In this document: positions 48,707 through 57,671 of the stretch, piece after piece | How positions within the stretch are numbered: position 1 is the first letter of the stretch | Layout of the letters: each line of letters opens with the position of its first letter | Source: Nitrosomonas sp. | GTDB taxonomy: Bacteria; Pseudomonadota; Gammaproteobacteria; Burkholderiales; Nitrosomonadaceae | Direction of reading: 5' to 3' | Assembly: GCF_024282095.1 (NCBI RefSeq) | Contig: NZ_JAMWZS010000012.1 | Location: 1 to 64,000 of the forward strand | Length of the DNA: 64,000 bases | Notes under the pieces: model-generated | What the model was told of the DNA's origin: nothing | What the model saw: the letters and a program-made list of their open reading frames with translations, nothing else | Databases searched by the model: none | Made by a program: the position numbers and the translations under genes

Positions 48707-49426
48707 TCAAACCCTAAAGCAACAAGCGGAAAAAGATCGCACGCCATTGACCGGGTAAGTTTTCCCGGAAATGATTCGAAAGGACGATAAATCTAACAGG
48801 GTATCCTGAACTGAAAGCGTATCCGCTGCCAGTAATTCGCTCGCAATATCCATAGGACTCAAATCACACCGGATGCCGCGGATCAATCCGATTAACTTCA
48901 ACGGATCCAGACCAAAAGATTCCAAGCTTAATGATTCAAAGTAAACCTTTTTCCCTTTTGAGTCGATTTGACAAAAGTGATCGTTCAGGCGGCAGGTCAT
49001 TCGTATCTCATTTTCATACTGCCAGCTGGAAAATTTGGTCGAAATGAGTTTACTTAAATCGGATTCGGTAAAACCGCCACGCTGAATGGCGGCATCGACA
49101 TCCAAGCACAAGCGCGCAGGCTGGTAATCAATAGAGATCGCTTGGTCATCGGGAATTTCAAACACCAAGGCAACACCGCGATGACCATCGGCATAGTGAC
49201 TCCACAGCACCGGATCATGATATTGTTCCGAAAAACAAATGACACCATAATGCTCGTTCACGTGATTCTTGAATGTTTCCAGCTTAGCTTGGGTATCACT
49301 ATCGGAAAAATCTGCCGCACAAAACTCAAACGGATCACTCAGCTCATTGATGCGTGAGATTTTCAAACGGCGGTCACGCAATGCTTTGAGTGCAAATTCA
49401 GAAGAGATAAAGTGGTATACGATCAT
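48707..49426 (-). CDS. DUF2971-family protein
   Basis: 239 residues from the ATG at 49426; the frame continues upstream to 49651, but that part overlaps the HNH gene and is its shadow. DUF2971 text is clear: YHFISSEFALKALRDRRLKI, NELSDPFEF, YGVICFSEQYHDPVLWSHYA, GHRGVALVFEI and a later WQYENEIR. The function is unknown; such genes are common in accessory and defence-rich regions. The ribosome binding site is weak. It follows the HNH gene by 70 bases. Confidence 0.75.
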   Translation of the reverse strand: MIVYHFISSEFALKALRDRRLKISRINELSDPFEFCAADFSDSDTQAKLETFKNHVNEHYGVICFSEQYHDPVLWSHYADGHRGVALVFEIPDDQAISIDYQPARLCLDVDAAIQRGGFTESDLSKLISTKFSSWQYENEIRMTCRLNDHFCQIDSKGKKVYFESLSLESFGLDPLKLIGLIRGIRCDLSPMDIASELLAADTLSVQDTLLDLSSFRIISGKTYPVNGVRSFSACCFRV

Positions 49427-49496
49427 CAATGAATCATTTGTGGTAGTTGTTTCATGCTTCCCGGATGGCGCTGGCTTATCCGGGCTACTTGCTGAG

Positions 49497-49817
49497 TTAT
49501 CCAATATTGATGGGATAATCAAGAGCCATCCTGACAATTGGCGCAACGGTTTCTTTTGTAATGTTTCGTTCCTTGCAAAAACTCGAGCCCAGCCAAACAG
49601 AAAGAAGCTTTGCTCCCTTACTTGCATTACAAGACATGCAGCATCTCGCAATGTTTGTGCGAGTAATTATTCTTGCATCGTTTACAATATGCTCCCACGA
49701 TGGTTTCGATTTCCGCGTTTGATTCGTCGTGATAAATTCAACTCCACAATACACGCAATGAGTGTCTCTTTCGATTACCTCACGTTCTAGCCAATCTGGA
49801 ATATTCCAACGATTCAT
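49497..49817 (-). CDS. HNH endonuclease
   Basis: 106 residues. Zinc-type HNH: CVYCG (about 22-26), WEHI with the first catalytic His, NIARCCMSCNASKG with the closing Cys pair and Asn. It is short, with no extra domain, like the HNH proteins of mobile or defence loci. It begins nine bases after the thrC stop on the same strand, so it is probably transcribed with thrC. Confidence 0.82.
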   Translation of the reverse strand: MNRWNIPDWLEREVIERDTHCVYCGVEFITTNQTRKSKPSWEHIVNDARIITRTNIARCCMSCNASKGAKLLSVWLGSSFCKERNITKETVAPIVRMALDYPINIG

Positions 49818-49826
49818 CAGATATTT

Positions 49827-51245
49827 CTACGCAGATACCTCACATTGCTCATCAATATAATCCTTGATTGCCTGCACATCCGCATCCTTGACCACAAAGC
49901 GTTGCGGCAGATCTTCAAGATTCTCGAAACCAGCCGGACGTTCGGGTTCTTGACCAATCGCCTCTTGGATACTTTCAGCAAATTTGACGGGTAATGCGGT
50001 TTCCAGGCAAATCAGCGGCACGCCTGCTTCGTGGTGCGCCTGACCGACTTTCAAGCCATCCGCAGTGTGCGTATCAACCAGCACATGATAGCGCTGGTAG
50101 ATGTCGCGAATCGTCGCAATGCGGCTCGCATGGTTGCTGCTGCCGGAGACAAAGCCGTAGTCCTTAATTTTGGCAAATAGCGGTGTGGTCGATAAATCAA
50201 AGGCATTGCCTTGATCCACCGCTGACCATAATTCGGCAACTTGCTTGGCGTTCCGGCCGGTCAGGTCGAAAATGAAGCGCTCGAAGTTGGATGCTTTGGA
50301 AATATCCATCGACGGGCTGCTGGTGTGCCGGGTTTCCGTGGTGGTGCGTGGGCGGTATACGCCGGTGCTGAAAAATTCGTCCAGCACGTCATTTTCATTG
50401 GTCGCCAGAATCAAATGTTTGATCGGCAATCCCATCATGCGTGCCACATGGCCGGCGCAGATGTTGCCAAAATTACCGGATGGCACAGCAAAAGACACTT
50501 GCTCATCGTTGCTTTTGGTTGCCGCAAAATAGCCTTTGAAGTAATACACCACCTGCGCGACAATGCGCGCCCAGTTGATCGAATTGACCGTGCCGATGCG
50601 ATGCGCTTGTTTGAAGACGTGATCATTACTGACTGCCTTGACGATATCCTGGCAATCGTCGAACACGCCGCGAATGGCGATGTTGAAAATGTTTTTGTCT
50701 TGCAACGAAAACATTTGCGCAGTCTGAAAGCGGCTCATTTTTCCCAGCGGCGACAGCATAAAAACACGGATACCGTGCTTGCCGCGCATGGCGTATTCCG
50801 CGCTGGAGCCGGTATCGCCCGATGTCGCGCCGAGAATGTTCAACTCATCGCCGGTTTTCGTCAATTGGTATTGAAACAAATTGCCCAGCAATTGCATGGC
50901 GATGTCCTTGAACGCCAAGGTCGGTCCATTCGATAATCCCAGAATATGCAAACCCGGCTCCAAAGTTTTAAGCGGCGTGATATCCGCGCTGCCAAACACT
51001 TCGGCGGTATACGTCTGATGGATCAAATGGCGCAAATCATTGGCGGGAATATCGTCGACAAAGCGCGACAGAATCTCGAACGCCAGCGCCGGGTAACTCA
51101 AGCCGCGCCACGCATTCAATTCCGCTGCTGTGATTTGAGGATACGCTTCGGGTATCGCCAATCCACCATCAGGCGACAGGCCACTTAACAGGATTTCAGA
51201 AAACGGTTTGGGCGGCATTCCACCGCGGGTTGAAATATAACGCAT
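49827..51245 (-). CDS. thrC: threonine synthase
   Basis: 472 residues, long type. The N terminus MRYISTRGG and the PLP lysine Lys113 (LAFKDIAMQLLGN) are typical, with the phosphate-binding loop in FAVPSGNFGNICAGH. It converts O-phosphohomoserine to threonine. It lies downstream of hom (127 bases) on the same strand; thrB is not in the window. Confidence 0.96.
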   Translation of the reverse strand: MRYISTRGGMPPKPFSEILLSGLSPDGGLAIPEAYPQITAAELNAWRGLSYPALAFEILSRFVDDIPANDLRHLIHQTYTAEVFGSADITPLKTLEPGLHILGLSNGPTLAFKDIAMQLLGNLFQYQLTKTGDELNILGATSGDTGSSAEYAMRGKHGIRVFMLSPLGKMSRFQTAQMFSLQDKNIFNIAIRGVFDDCQDIVKAVSNDHVFKQAHRIGTVNSINWARIVAQVVYYFKGYFAATKSNDEQVSFAVPSGNFGNICAGHVARMMGLPIKHLILATNENDVLDEFFSTGVYRPRTTTETRHTSSPSMDISKASNFERFIFDLTGRNAKQVAELWSAVDQGNAFDLSTTPLFAKIKDYGFVSGSSNHASRIATIRDIYQRYHVLVDTHTADGLKVGQAHHEAGVPLICLETALPVKFAESIQEAIGQEPERPAGFENLEDLPQRFVVKDADVQAIKDYIDEQCEVSA

Positions 51246-51372
51246 GCTTATTTTTAATGGATTGAGTTTGAATAAAGGCTATTGCATCACACAATAGCGT
51301 TAAAAAACAGCAGCAATACCTGAAAAATGGATGCAATACTTCATCACTGCACCCATTCCGATGATTCAATGC

Positions 51373-52686
51373 CTATTTATTTAATTCTTCGATGCGGATA
51401 CGAATGACTTTATTCGTCACCACCGGCAGAGATTCAATACGGGCGATGGCCGCGTTGATATTTTTCTCCACCGTCAAGTGCGTCAACATAATGACACTGA
51501 CGCGGTCGGAATCACTGCCAGGTTCCTTTTGAATCAGGGCGCTAATGGAAATATCATTATCCGCCACGATACGGGTGATTTCCGCCATCACGCCGGGTTT
51601 ATCGATCACCTGCATGCGCAGGTAATACGAGGTTTCGACGTCTTCCATCGAAATCACCGGCGTATCCGACAACAAATCCGGCTGGAATGACAATGTTGGA
51701 ACACGATGCATCGGATCAGCGGTTTGCATGCGCGTCACATCCACCAGATCGGCAATCACTGAACTCGCCGTCGGTTCAGCACCAGCACCAGCGCCATAGT
51801 AAAGCGTTGCGCCCACGGCATCGCCTCTGACGACCACAGCATTCATCACGCCTTCGACGTTGGCGATCAAACGCCGTATTGGAATGAGCGTTGGATGCAC
51901 GCGCAATTCGATGCCTTTTTCCACACGTTTGGTAATCCCCAGCAGTTTGATGCGATACCCCAATTCCTCCGCATAGCGAATGTCTTCGCCGGTCAGTTTG
52001 GTAATGCCTTCGGTATATACTTTGCTGAATTGCACCGGTATGCCAAATGCAATCGCCGACATCAAGGTAATTTTATGCGCCGCATCAATGCCTTCAATAT
52101 CGTAGGTCGGATCAGCCTCGGCATAGCCCAGTTTTTGCGCCTGTTGCAAGACTTCCGCAAACGACAAGCCTTTTTCGCGCATTTCGGACAAAATGAAATT
52201 TGCCGTGCCATTGATGATGCCGGCAATCCAGGTGATGCGATTGGCGGTCAAGCCTTCACGCAGGGCTTTGATAATGGGAATACCGCCCGCCACCGCCGCT
52301 TCAAACGCCACGATCACGCCCTTGGCGCGCGCCACTGCGAATATCTCAGTGCCATGATTCGCCAGCAGGGCCTTATTGGCGGTCACCACATGTTTACCGT
52401 GCGCAATCGCTTCCAGTATCAAATCCTTGGCAATCGTTTGTCCGCCAATCAACTCAACGACGATATCGATGGCGGGGTGGGTCGTAATCTCATGCGCATT
52501 GTCCGTCACCACCACGCCTGGATCCGCCAATTGGCGCGCTTTATCGAGATCCTTATCAGCGATCATTGTGACGACGATTTCGCGGCCCGCGCGACGGGCG
52601 ATTTCTTCACGATTGCGTTTGAGAACGGTGTACGTACCACCACCGACAGTACCAATTCCTAGTAAACCGACATTTATGGGTTTCAT
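51373..52686 (-). CDS. hom: homoserine dehydrogenase
   Basis: 437 residues. N-terminal Rossmann motif GLLGIGTVGGGTY, central catalytic domain (GIINGTANFILSEM, KLGYAEADPTYDIEGIDAAHK), and a C-terminal ACT domain (about 350-430: YYLRMQVIDKPGVMAEI) for feedback control by threonine. It reduces aspartate semialdehyde. It is monofunctional, without an aspartokinase part. It lies between alaA and thrC. Confidence 0.97.
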   Translation of the reverse strand: MKPINVGLLGIGTVGGGTYTVLKRNREEIARRAGREIVVTMIADKDLDKARQLADPGVVVTDNAHEITTHPAIDIVVELIGGQTIAKDLILEAIAHGKHVVTANKALLANHGTEIFAVARAKGVIVAFEAAVAGGIPIIKALREGLTANRITWIAGIINGTANFILSEMREKGLSFAEVLQQAQKLGYAEADPTYDIEGIDAAHKITLMSAIAFGIPVQFSKVYTEGITKLTGEDIRYAEELGYRIKLLGITKRVEKGIELRVHPTLIPIRRLIANVEGVMNAVVVRGDAVGATLYYGAGAGAEPTASSVIADLVDVTRMQTADPMHRVPTLSFQPDLLSDTPVISMEDVETSYYLRMQVIDKPGVMAEITRIVADNDISISALIQKEPGSDSDRVSVIMLTHLTVEKNINAAIARIESLPVVTNKVIRIRIEELNK

Positions 52687-52761
52687 AACATTAAAATATA
52701 AAAACTGATTGGATTGTAGAACCTACCGGATTATAGGGGCCGGAAGACGAGAAATAAATAG

Positions 52762-54003
52762 CTAATACGATGCTGAATCAGTTCCATGACGTCTGCGGTA
52801 GCGCTGCAGAAAATGTGCAATGCGACCGACTGCTTCAGTCAAATCGTCGACATTGGGCAGAAACACCACGCGAAAATGATCTGGATTGCGCCAGTTAAAG
52901 CCACTGCCTTGCACCAACAAGACTTTTTCTTCCAACAGAAGATCCAGTACAAACTGTTGATCATTCTCAATCGGATACACCTCGGGATCCAGGCGCGGAA
53001 ACAAATACAGCGCCGCCTGCGGTTTAAAACAGCTGACACCGGGAATATCCGTCAGCATTTTCCAAGCGACATCGCGCTGACGCATCAACCGGCCGGTTGG
53101 CAGCGTCAAATCATAAATGCTCTGATAACCGCCCAGTGCTGTCTGAATGCCGAATTGCGACGGCACATTGGCGCATAATCGCATCGAAGCAAGCATATTC
53201 AACCCGGCAATGTAGTCACGGGCATGACTCTTTTCACCGGAAACCACCGCCCAACCCGAGCGAAAACCCGCTGCGCGGTAATTTTTGGATAGCCCATTAA
53301 ACGTCACAAACAACACGTCATCGGCCAATGAAGCAATCGACGTATGCGTCGCATCCCCATACAGAATCTTGTCGTAAATCTCGTCGGCATAAATAATCAA
53401 TTGATGCTGGCGCGCAATTTCAATGATCTCGAGCAATAATTCCTTCGGATACAACGCACCCGTCGGATTATTCGGATTAATGATGACAATGGCGCGTGTT
53501 CTGGAATCGATTTTGGCGCGAATATCATCCAGATCCGGCAGCCAGCCGGATGCTTCGTCACACACATAATGTCGCGCCATACCACCGGAAAGCACCACCG
53601 CAGCCGTCCACAACGGATAGTCCGGCATCGGAATCAGCACCTCATCGCCATTATCCAACAGCGCCTGCATCGTCAAAACCACCAGCTCGGATACGCCATT
53701 GCCGATAAAAATATCATCCAGCTGCACATTCTTGATCTGCTTTTCCTGCGTGTAATGCATGATCGCTTTGCGCGCCGCAAACAGCCCTTTGGAATCGCAA
53801 TAGCCGGAAGCATCCGACAAATTGCGAATGACATCCTGCAGGATCTCCTCCGGCACATCAAACCCGAACGTCGCCGGATTGCCGATATTCAACTTGATAA
53901 TATGATGCCCTTCTTCTTCCATCTGCTTGGCACGCTCCATCACCGGACCGCGAATGTCATAACACACATTGGTGAGCTTGCTGGATTTTAATATTGGACG
54001 CAT
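52762..54003 (-). CDS. alaA: alanine transaminase (AlaA-type PLP aminotransferase)
   Basis: 413 residues, class I/II aminotransferase. PLP lysine Lys240 in FNGLSKNYRAAGFRSGW; further motifs NPNNPTGALYPKE and YADEIYDKILYG. The text matches the AlaA group, which makes alanine from pyruvate and glutamate. It is the first gene of the alaA-hom-thrC series, an order common in betaproteobacteria. Confidence 0.92.
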   Translation of the reverse strand: MRPILKSSKLTNVCYDIRGPVMERAKQMEEEGHHIIKLNIGNPATFGFDVPEEILQDVIRNLSDASGYCDSKGLFAARKAIMHYTQEKQIKNVQLDDIFIGNGVSELVVLTMQALLDNGDEVLIPMPDYPLWTAAVVLSGGMARHYVCDEASGWLPDLDDIRAKIDSRTRAIVIINPNNPTGALYPKELLLEIIEIARQHQLIIYADEIYDKILYGDATHTSIASLADDVLFVTFNGLSKNYRAAGFRSGWAVVSGEKSHARDYIAGLNMLASMRLCANVPSQFGIQTALGGYQSIYDLTLPTGRLMRQRDVAWKMLTDIPGVSCFKPQAALYLFPRLDPEVYPIENDQQFVLDLLLEEKVLLVQGSGFNWRNPDHFRVVFLPNVDDLTEAVGRIAHFLQRYRRRHGTDSASY

Positions 54004-54336
54004 GGTGAAAAAGATTTACGAAGATAAAAAGATTCAAAACCTACCATAGGCTGGTTTTTTCATTAAAAAACGGGATTGTGCAATTATATACACAATCACA
54101 GTTGTTCAGTTGATGGACTGGCAGGAAAACCTGATTCAGTTATCGCTGATATAAAATTTTTCTCATTGCTTCCACCTTCTACTAACAGATATCTAAACAT
54201 CCAATTCCCGGACTGAAGTTCATCATCTATCTTATTATTTTATATGATTATTTACATTGACTTTGAATTATTCAGCAAGCTACCATACGCGCCGAGTGGG
54301 TAATAATACTTACTCTTATTACGGAGAACAAAAAAA
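54004..54336. other. intergenic between divergent genes
   Basis: AT-rich gap with no supported gene. It should contain the promoters of alaA and of the RTX gene; a GGAG precedes the RTX start. Confidence 0.4.
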
Positions 54337-56367
54337 ATGGCAATAATCAATGGGGATGATTTTAACAACACGCTGAATGGAACAAGCGGCGATGATACGA
54401 TCAATGGAAAAGGTGGCAATGATTCGCTTATTGGTGATCTCGGCAATGATTTTTATGATTTCTCAGGTTTCTTTGGCGATGACATCATCACAGAAGCAGT
54501 CGTTGGTGGGCTTAACGACACGGTACGTATTCTGAGCGATATTCCTGCTTCTTCTATTCGCTTGGTTGGGGACGGCAATGATGATCTCTATATCGTTGCC
54601 GATGGCTTTGGCTCAATCAGACTGGTTGATCATTTGCTCGGCGCTAAAGTTGAATCACTGAAATTAGGCGCCGCTGCCGTCACTTCTCTTACTGGCGGCC
54701 TCACTTTTACTGGAAGCATCAATCCCGACTCACTCTACGGCACTGCCTTTAATGATGTCATTAATGGCAAAGAAGGTAACGATTTTCTCACCGGCCGACT
54801 CGGCAATGATTCCTACGACTTCTCAGATGTTTTTGGTGATGATACCATCTCAGAAGATACAGCCGGTGGGCTTAACGATACGATACGTATTCTGAGCGAT
54901 ATTCCTGCTTCTTCTATTCGCTTGGTTGGGGACGGCAATGATGATCTTTATATCGTTGCCGATGGCTTTGGCTCAATCAGACTGGTTGATCATTTGCTCG
55001 GCGCTAAAGTTGAATCACTGAAATTAGGCGCCGCTGCCGCCACTTCTCTTACTGGCGGCCTCACTTTTACTGGAAGTATCAATCCCAACTCACTCTACGG
55101 TACTGCCTTTAATGACGTCATTAATGGCAAAGAAGGTAACGATTTCCTCACCGGCCGACTCGGCAATGATTCCTACGACTTCTCAGGTTTCTTTGGCGAC
55201 GACACAATCATAGAGGAAATCGTTGGTGGGCTTAACGATACGGTGCGTATTCTGAACGATATTCCTGCTTCTTCTATTCGCTTGGTTGGGGACGGTAATG
55301 ATGATCTTTATATCGTTGCCGATGGCTTTGGCTCAATCAGACTGATTGATCATTTGCTCGGCGCTAAAGTTGAATCACTGAAATTAGGTGCCGCTGCCGC
55401 CACTTCCCTCGCCGGCGGTCTTACTTTTACGGGCAGCTTCAACAATAATTCTCTTTACGGCACTGCATTAAATGACGTCTTCAACGGCAAAGGTGGTAAT
55501 GATTCGCTGATAGGGCGTTTAGGTGATGATACCTATATTGTCGATAATGGTGGCGTCTCCATTTTCGAAAACCTAAGTGAAGGCACAGATATCGTCAAAA
55601 GCAGTATCAGTTTCAATTTGCCAGTGAATGTAGAAAATCTCACGCTAACCGGTATATCGGATGTCAATGGAGTAGGTAATGATCTAAACAATATATTAAT
55701 TGGCAATTTGGCAGTCAACCAGTTAAACGGCGGTTTAGGCAATGACACGCTTAACGGCAATGCAGATACCGACACTATGATAGGCGGTCTCGGCAATGAT
55801 AATTATGTCGTCGATAACGCCGGTGATATCGTCACTGAGAATCTCAATGAAGGTACCGATAAAGTCAGTAGCAGCGCGACCTTTACTTTGCCAAACAATG
55901 TAGAGAATTTAATCCTCACCGGTGCATCAGCGATCAATGGAAGTGGTAATGGATCAGTCAACAACTTGGTAGGCAATTCAGCAGCCAATCAATTGAATGG
56001 CGCTGGCGGTAATGACACACTCGACGGTGGCACCGGCAACAACACGCTCACTGGCGGAATAGGCCAAGATACCTTCAAACTGACTAGCGCAGGTCACATT
56101 GATGCGATTACTGATTTTATCGTGGCTGATGACACCATTCAGTTAGAAAATGCTGTATTTACCGCGTTAACCACTCCGGGCACATTAGCGGTAGGTCAAC
56201 TCAAAGTCGGCACACAAGCGCTGGATGCCAATGATTTCGTTGTGTACAACAACGTAACAGGTGCATTGCTGTACGACGCGGATGCAAGCGGCGCGGGTGC
56301 GGCAGTGCAAATTGCTACATTGAGCGCCGGTTTGGCCTTGACCAATGTGGATTTTGTGGTGATTTAA
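54337..56367 (+). CDS. RTX-family calcium-binding exported protein with three 120-residue repeats
   Basis: 676 residues. There is no N-terminal signal peptide. GGxGxDxL-type nonapeptides (GDDTINGKGGNDSL and later NGGLGNDTL) occur at the start and in the C-terminal half. Residues about 35-395 consist of three near-identical 120-residue units, each with IPASSIRLVGDGNDDLYIVA and VDHLLGAKVESLKLGAAA. The C-terminal 75 residues (IQLENAVFTALT to VDFVVI) form the likely type I secretion signal, shared with the RTX protein at 60501. No ABC exporter genes are nearby. Confidence 0.88.
   Translation: MAIINGDDFNNTLNGTSGDDTINGKGGNDSLIGDLGNDFYDFSGFFGDDIITEAVVGGLNDTVRILSDIPASSIRLVGDGNDDLYIVADGFGSIRLVDHLLGAKVESLKLGAAAVTSLTGGLTFTGSINPDSLYGTAFNDVINGKEGNDFLTGRLGNDSYDFSDVFGDDTISEDTAGGLNDTIRILSDIPASSIRLVGDGNDDLYIVADGFGSIRLVDHLLGAKVESLKLGAAAATSLTGGLTFTGSINPNSLYGTAFNDVINGKEGNDFLTGRLGNDSYDFSGFFGDDTIIEEIVGGLNDTVRILNDIPASSIRLVGDGNDDLYIVADGFGSIRLIDHLLGAKVESLKLGAAAATSLAGGLTFTGSFNNNSLYGTALNDVFNGKGGNDSLIGRLGDDTYIVDNGGVSIFENLSEGTDIVKSSISFNLPVNVENLTLTGISDVNGVGNDLNNILIGNLAVNQLNGGLGNDTLNGNADTDTMIGGLGNDNYVVDNAGDIVTENLNEGTDKVSSSATFTLPNNVENLILTGASAINGSGNGSVNNLVGNSAANQLNGAGGNDTLDGGTGNNTLTGGIGQDTFKLTSAGHIDAITDFIVADDTIQLENAVFTALTTPGTLAVGQLKVGTQALDANDFVVYNNVTGALLYDADASGAGAAVQIATLSAGLALTNVDFVVI
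54441..55520 (+). repeat. three tandem 360-bp coding repeats
   Basis: Units 54441-54800, 54801-55160 and 55161-55520 align without gaps; long stretches are identical at the DNA level, including third codon positions. This points to recent duplication or gene conversion. Confidence 0.9.
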
Positions 56368-56392
56368 GTTGAATCGGGCAATAACCTAGACA

Positions 56393-56425
56393 ATCATCCC
56401 TGAAAAACAGGTCTTCAGGGATGAT
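56393..56425. terminator. strong hairpin between convergent RTX and CDF genes
   Basis: ATCATCCCTGAA (56393-56404) pairs perfectly with TTCAGGGATGAT (56414-56425); loop of nine bases. It lies 26 bases after the RTX stop and 28 before the CDF stop. No long T-run, but placement suggests a shared transcript end. Confidence 0.6.
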
Positions 56426-56452
56426 CCCTTCACAGAATTCGTTGTGTGCAAA

Positions 56453-57610
56453 TCAAGCCCTAAACCGCACCTGCACTTCACGAATATAAATCAACGATGC
56501 AACAGCTTTTTTAAGTTCCAGCACCAGGTGCTTTGCCTCATTGGTGTCCTGCAGAATTTCGATCGGCAAGTCCAGTTCCACATCGATTTCACCGGACAGA
56601 TAATGCAGCGTCACAGTTTCAATTGCCGCCGTCGGCAATTGCAGCCAGCGCTGTTTTAATTCATCGATGACTTTATCACGCGCAGGCAGTTCGTTGCAGG
56701 ATGAACCGGTTTCATCGTTTTCCGGATCGATGTGAACCGTCACATCCGTTACCTCATCCACGTGTTTCATCAAGCGCCGCCGCACGGCATCGCCGATCTG
56801 ATGGCCTTCCGATACGCTTAAACGAGGATCGACCTGGATATGCACATCAACAAAAGCATCCCCTGCACTCTTGCGGGATCTGAGCGTATGAATTGAGCGT
56901 ACGCCATTCACGGCATAAATATGTTCTCGAATCGCATTGACTGTTTCAGGATCCAGCGCGGTATCGATCAATTCCCGCGTACTGGAACGCACCAAATCAA
57001 AACCGATCTTGGCGATCATCGCAGCTACCACCACTGCGGCGATCGCATCGAGGTAAGGATAACCCAACATGACGCCGGCGATGCCGATCAGCACCACAAT
57101 CGACGAAAAAGCATCGGAGCGGCTGTGCCAGGCATTGGCCGTCAGCATATCCGAGCGCAACCGCCGCGCAGCCGCCATCGTATAATGATAAATCCACTCT
57201 TTGGACACCACGGACACCAGTGCAACCAGTAGCGCCAATATGCTGAAATCCAATAATACATGCGGATCATTGAGCCGTTGGATCGCGCTCGTCGCGATGC
57301 CGATGGCGACGATGACCAACACAACTCCCAGACTGACCGTTGCCAGCGTTTCAATCCGGCCATGCCCATAGGGATGCGCTTCATCGGCTGCCCTGTGCGA
57401 GTGTTTGGCGGCATACAGCACCATAAAATCAGTCAACAAGTCTGACAAGGAATGAATACCGTCGGCAATCAGCGCTTGCGAATTGGCAAACCACCCCACC
57501 ACGATCTTGGTAACACCCAGCATAAGATCCAACACTGATCCAACCAGCGTCACTTTGCGCACGTCTCGGTAACGTTGTTGCTGAGCGCTCATTTCCGAAG
57601 CAGCATTCAT
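56453..57610 (-). CDS. cation diffusion facilitator (CDF) metal transporter
   Basis: 385 residues. Six membrane helices (about 18-220) carry the metal-site text ADGIHSLSDLLTDF in helix 2 and ANAWHSRSDAFSS in helix 5, i.e. the H/D ligands of CDF exporters. The cytosolic C-terminal part (VRSIHTLRSRKSAGDAFVDV, HVDEVTDVTVHIDP) is the dimerising domain, with an additional tail of about 80 residues. It exports Zn, Fe or other divalent ions in exchange for protons; specificity is not readable. Confidence 0.92.
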   Translation of the reverse strand: MNAASEMSAQQQRYRDVRKVTLVGSVLDLMLGVTKIVVGWFANSQALIADGIHSLSDLLTDFMVLYAAKHSHRAADEAHPYGHGRIETLATVSLGVVLVIVAIGIATSAIQRLNDPHVLLDFSILALLVALVSVVSKEWIYHYTMAAARRLRSDMLTANAWHSRSDAFSSIVVLIGIAGVMLGYPYLDAIAAVVVAAMIAKIGFDLVRSSTRELIDTALDPETVNAIREHIYAVNGVRSIHTLRSRKSAGDAFVDVHIQVDPRLSVSEGHQIGDAVRRRLMKHVDEVTDVTVHIDPENDETGSSCNELPARDKVIDELKQRWLQLPTAAIETVTLHYLSGEIDVELDLPIEILQDTNEAKHLVLELKKAVASLIYIREVQVRFRA

Positions 57611-57671
57611 ACTGTGCCTACCTGTACTCTAAAAGTAACCAATCATCCAGTTGCGACATCATGTACGAAGA

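Noticed and set aside
49427..49651. N-terminal extension of the DUF2971 protein
   Set aside because: It overlaps the HNH gene in another frame and reads unlike the family; the ATG at 49426 fits the DUF2971 start.
51895..52662. 255-residue open frame opposite hom
   Set aside because: Antisense shadow of the homoserine dehydrogenase gene.
54441..55520. Possible CRISPR array because of regular repetition
   Set aside because: The period is 360 bp, in frame, with no short repeat-spacer structure; it is a coding repeat.
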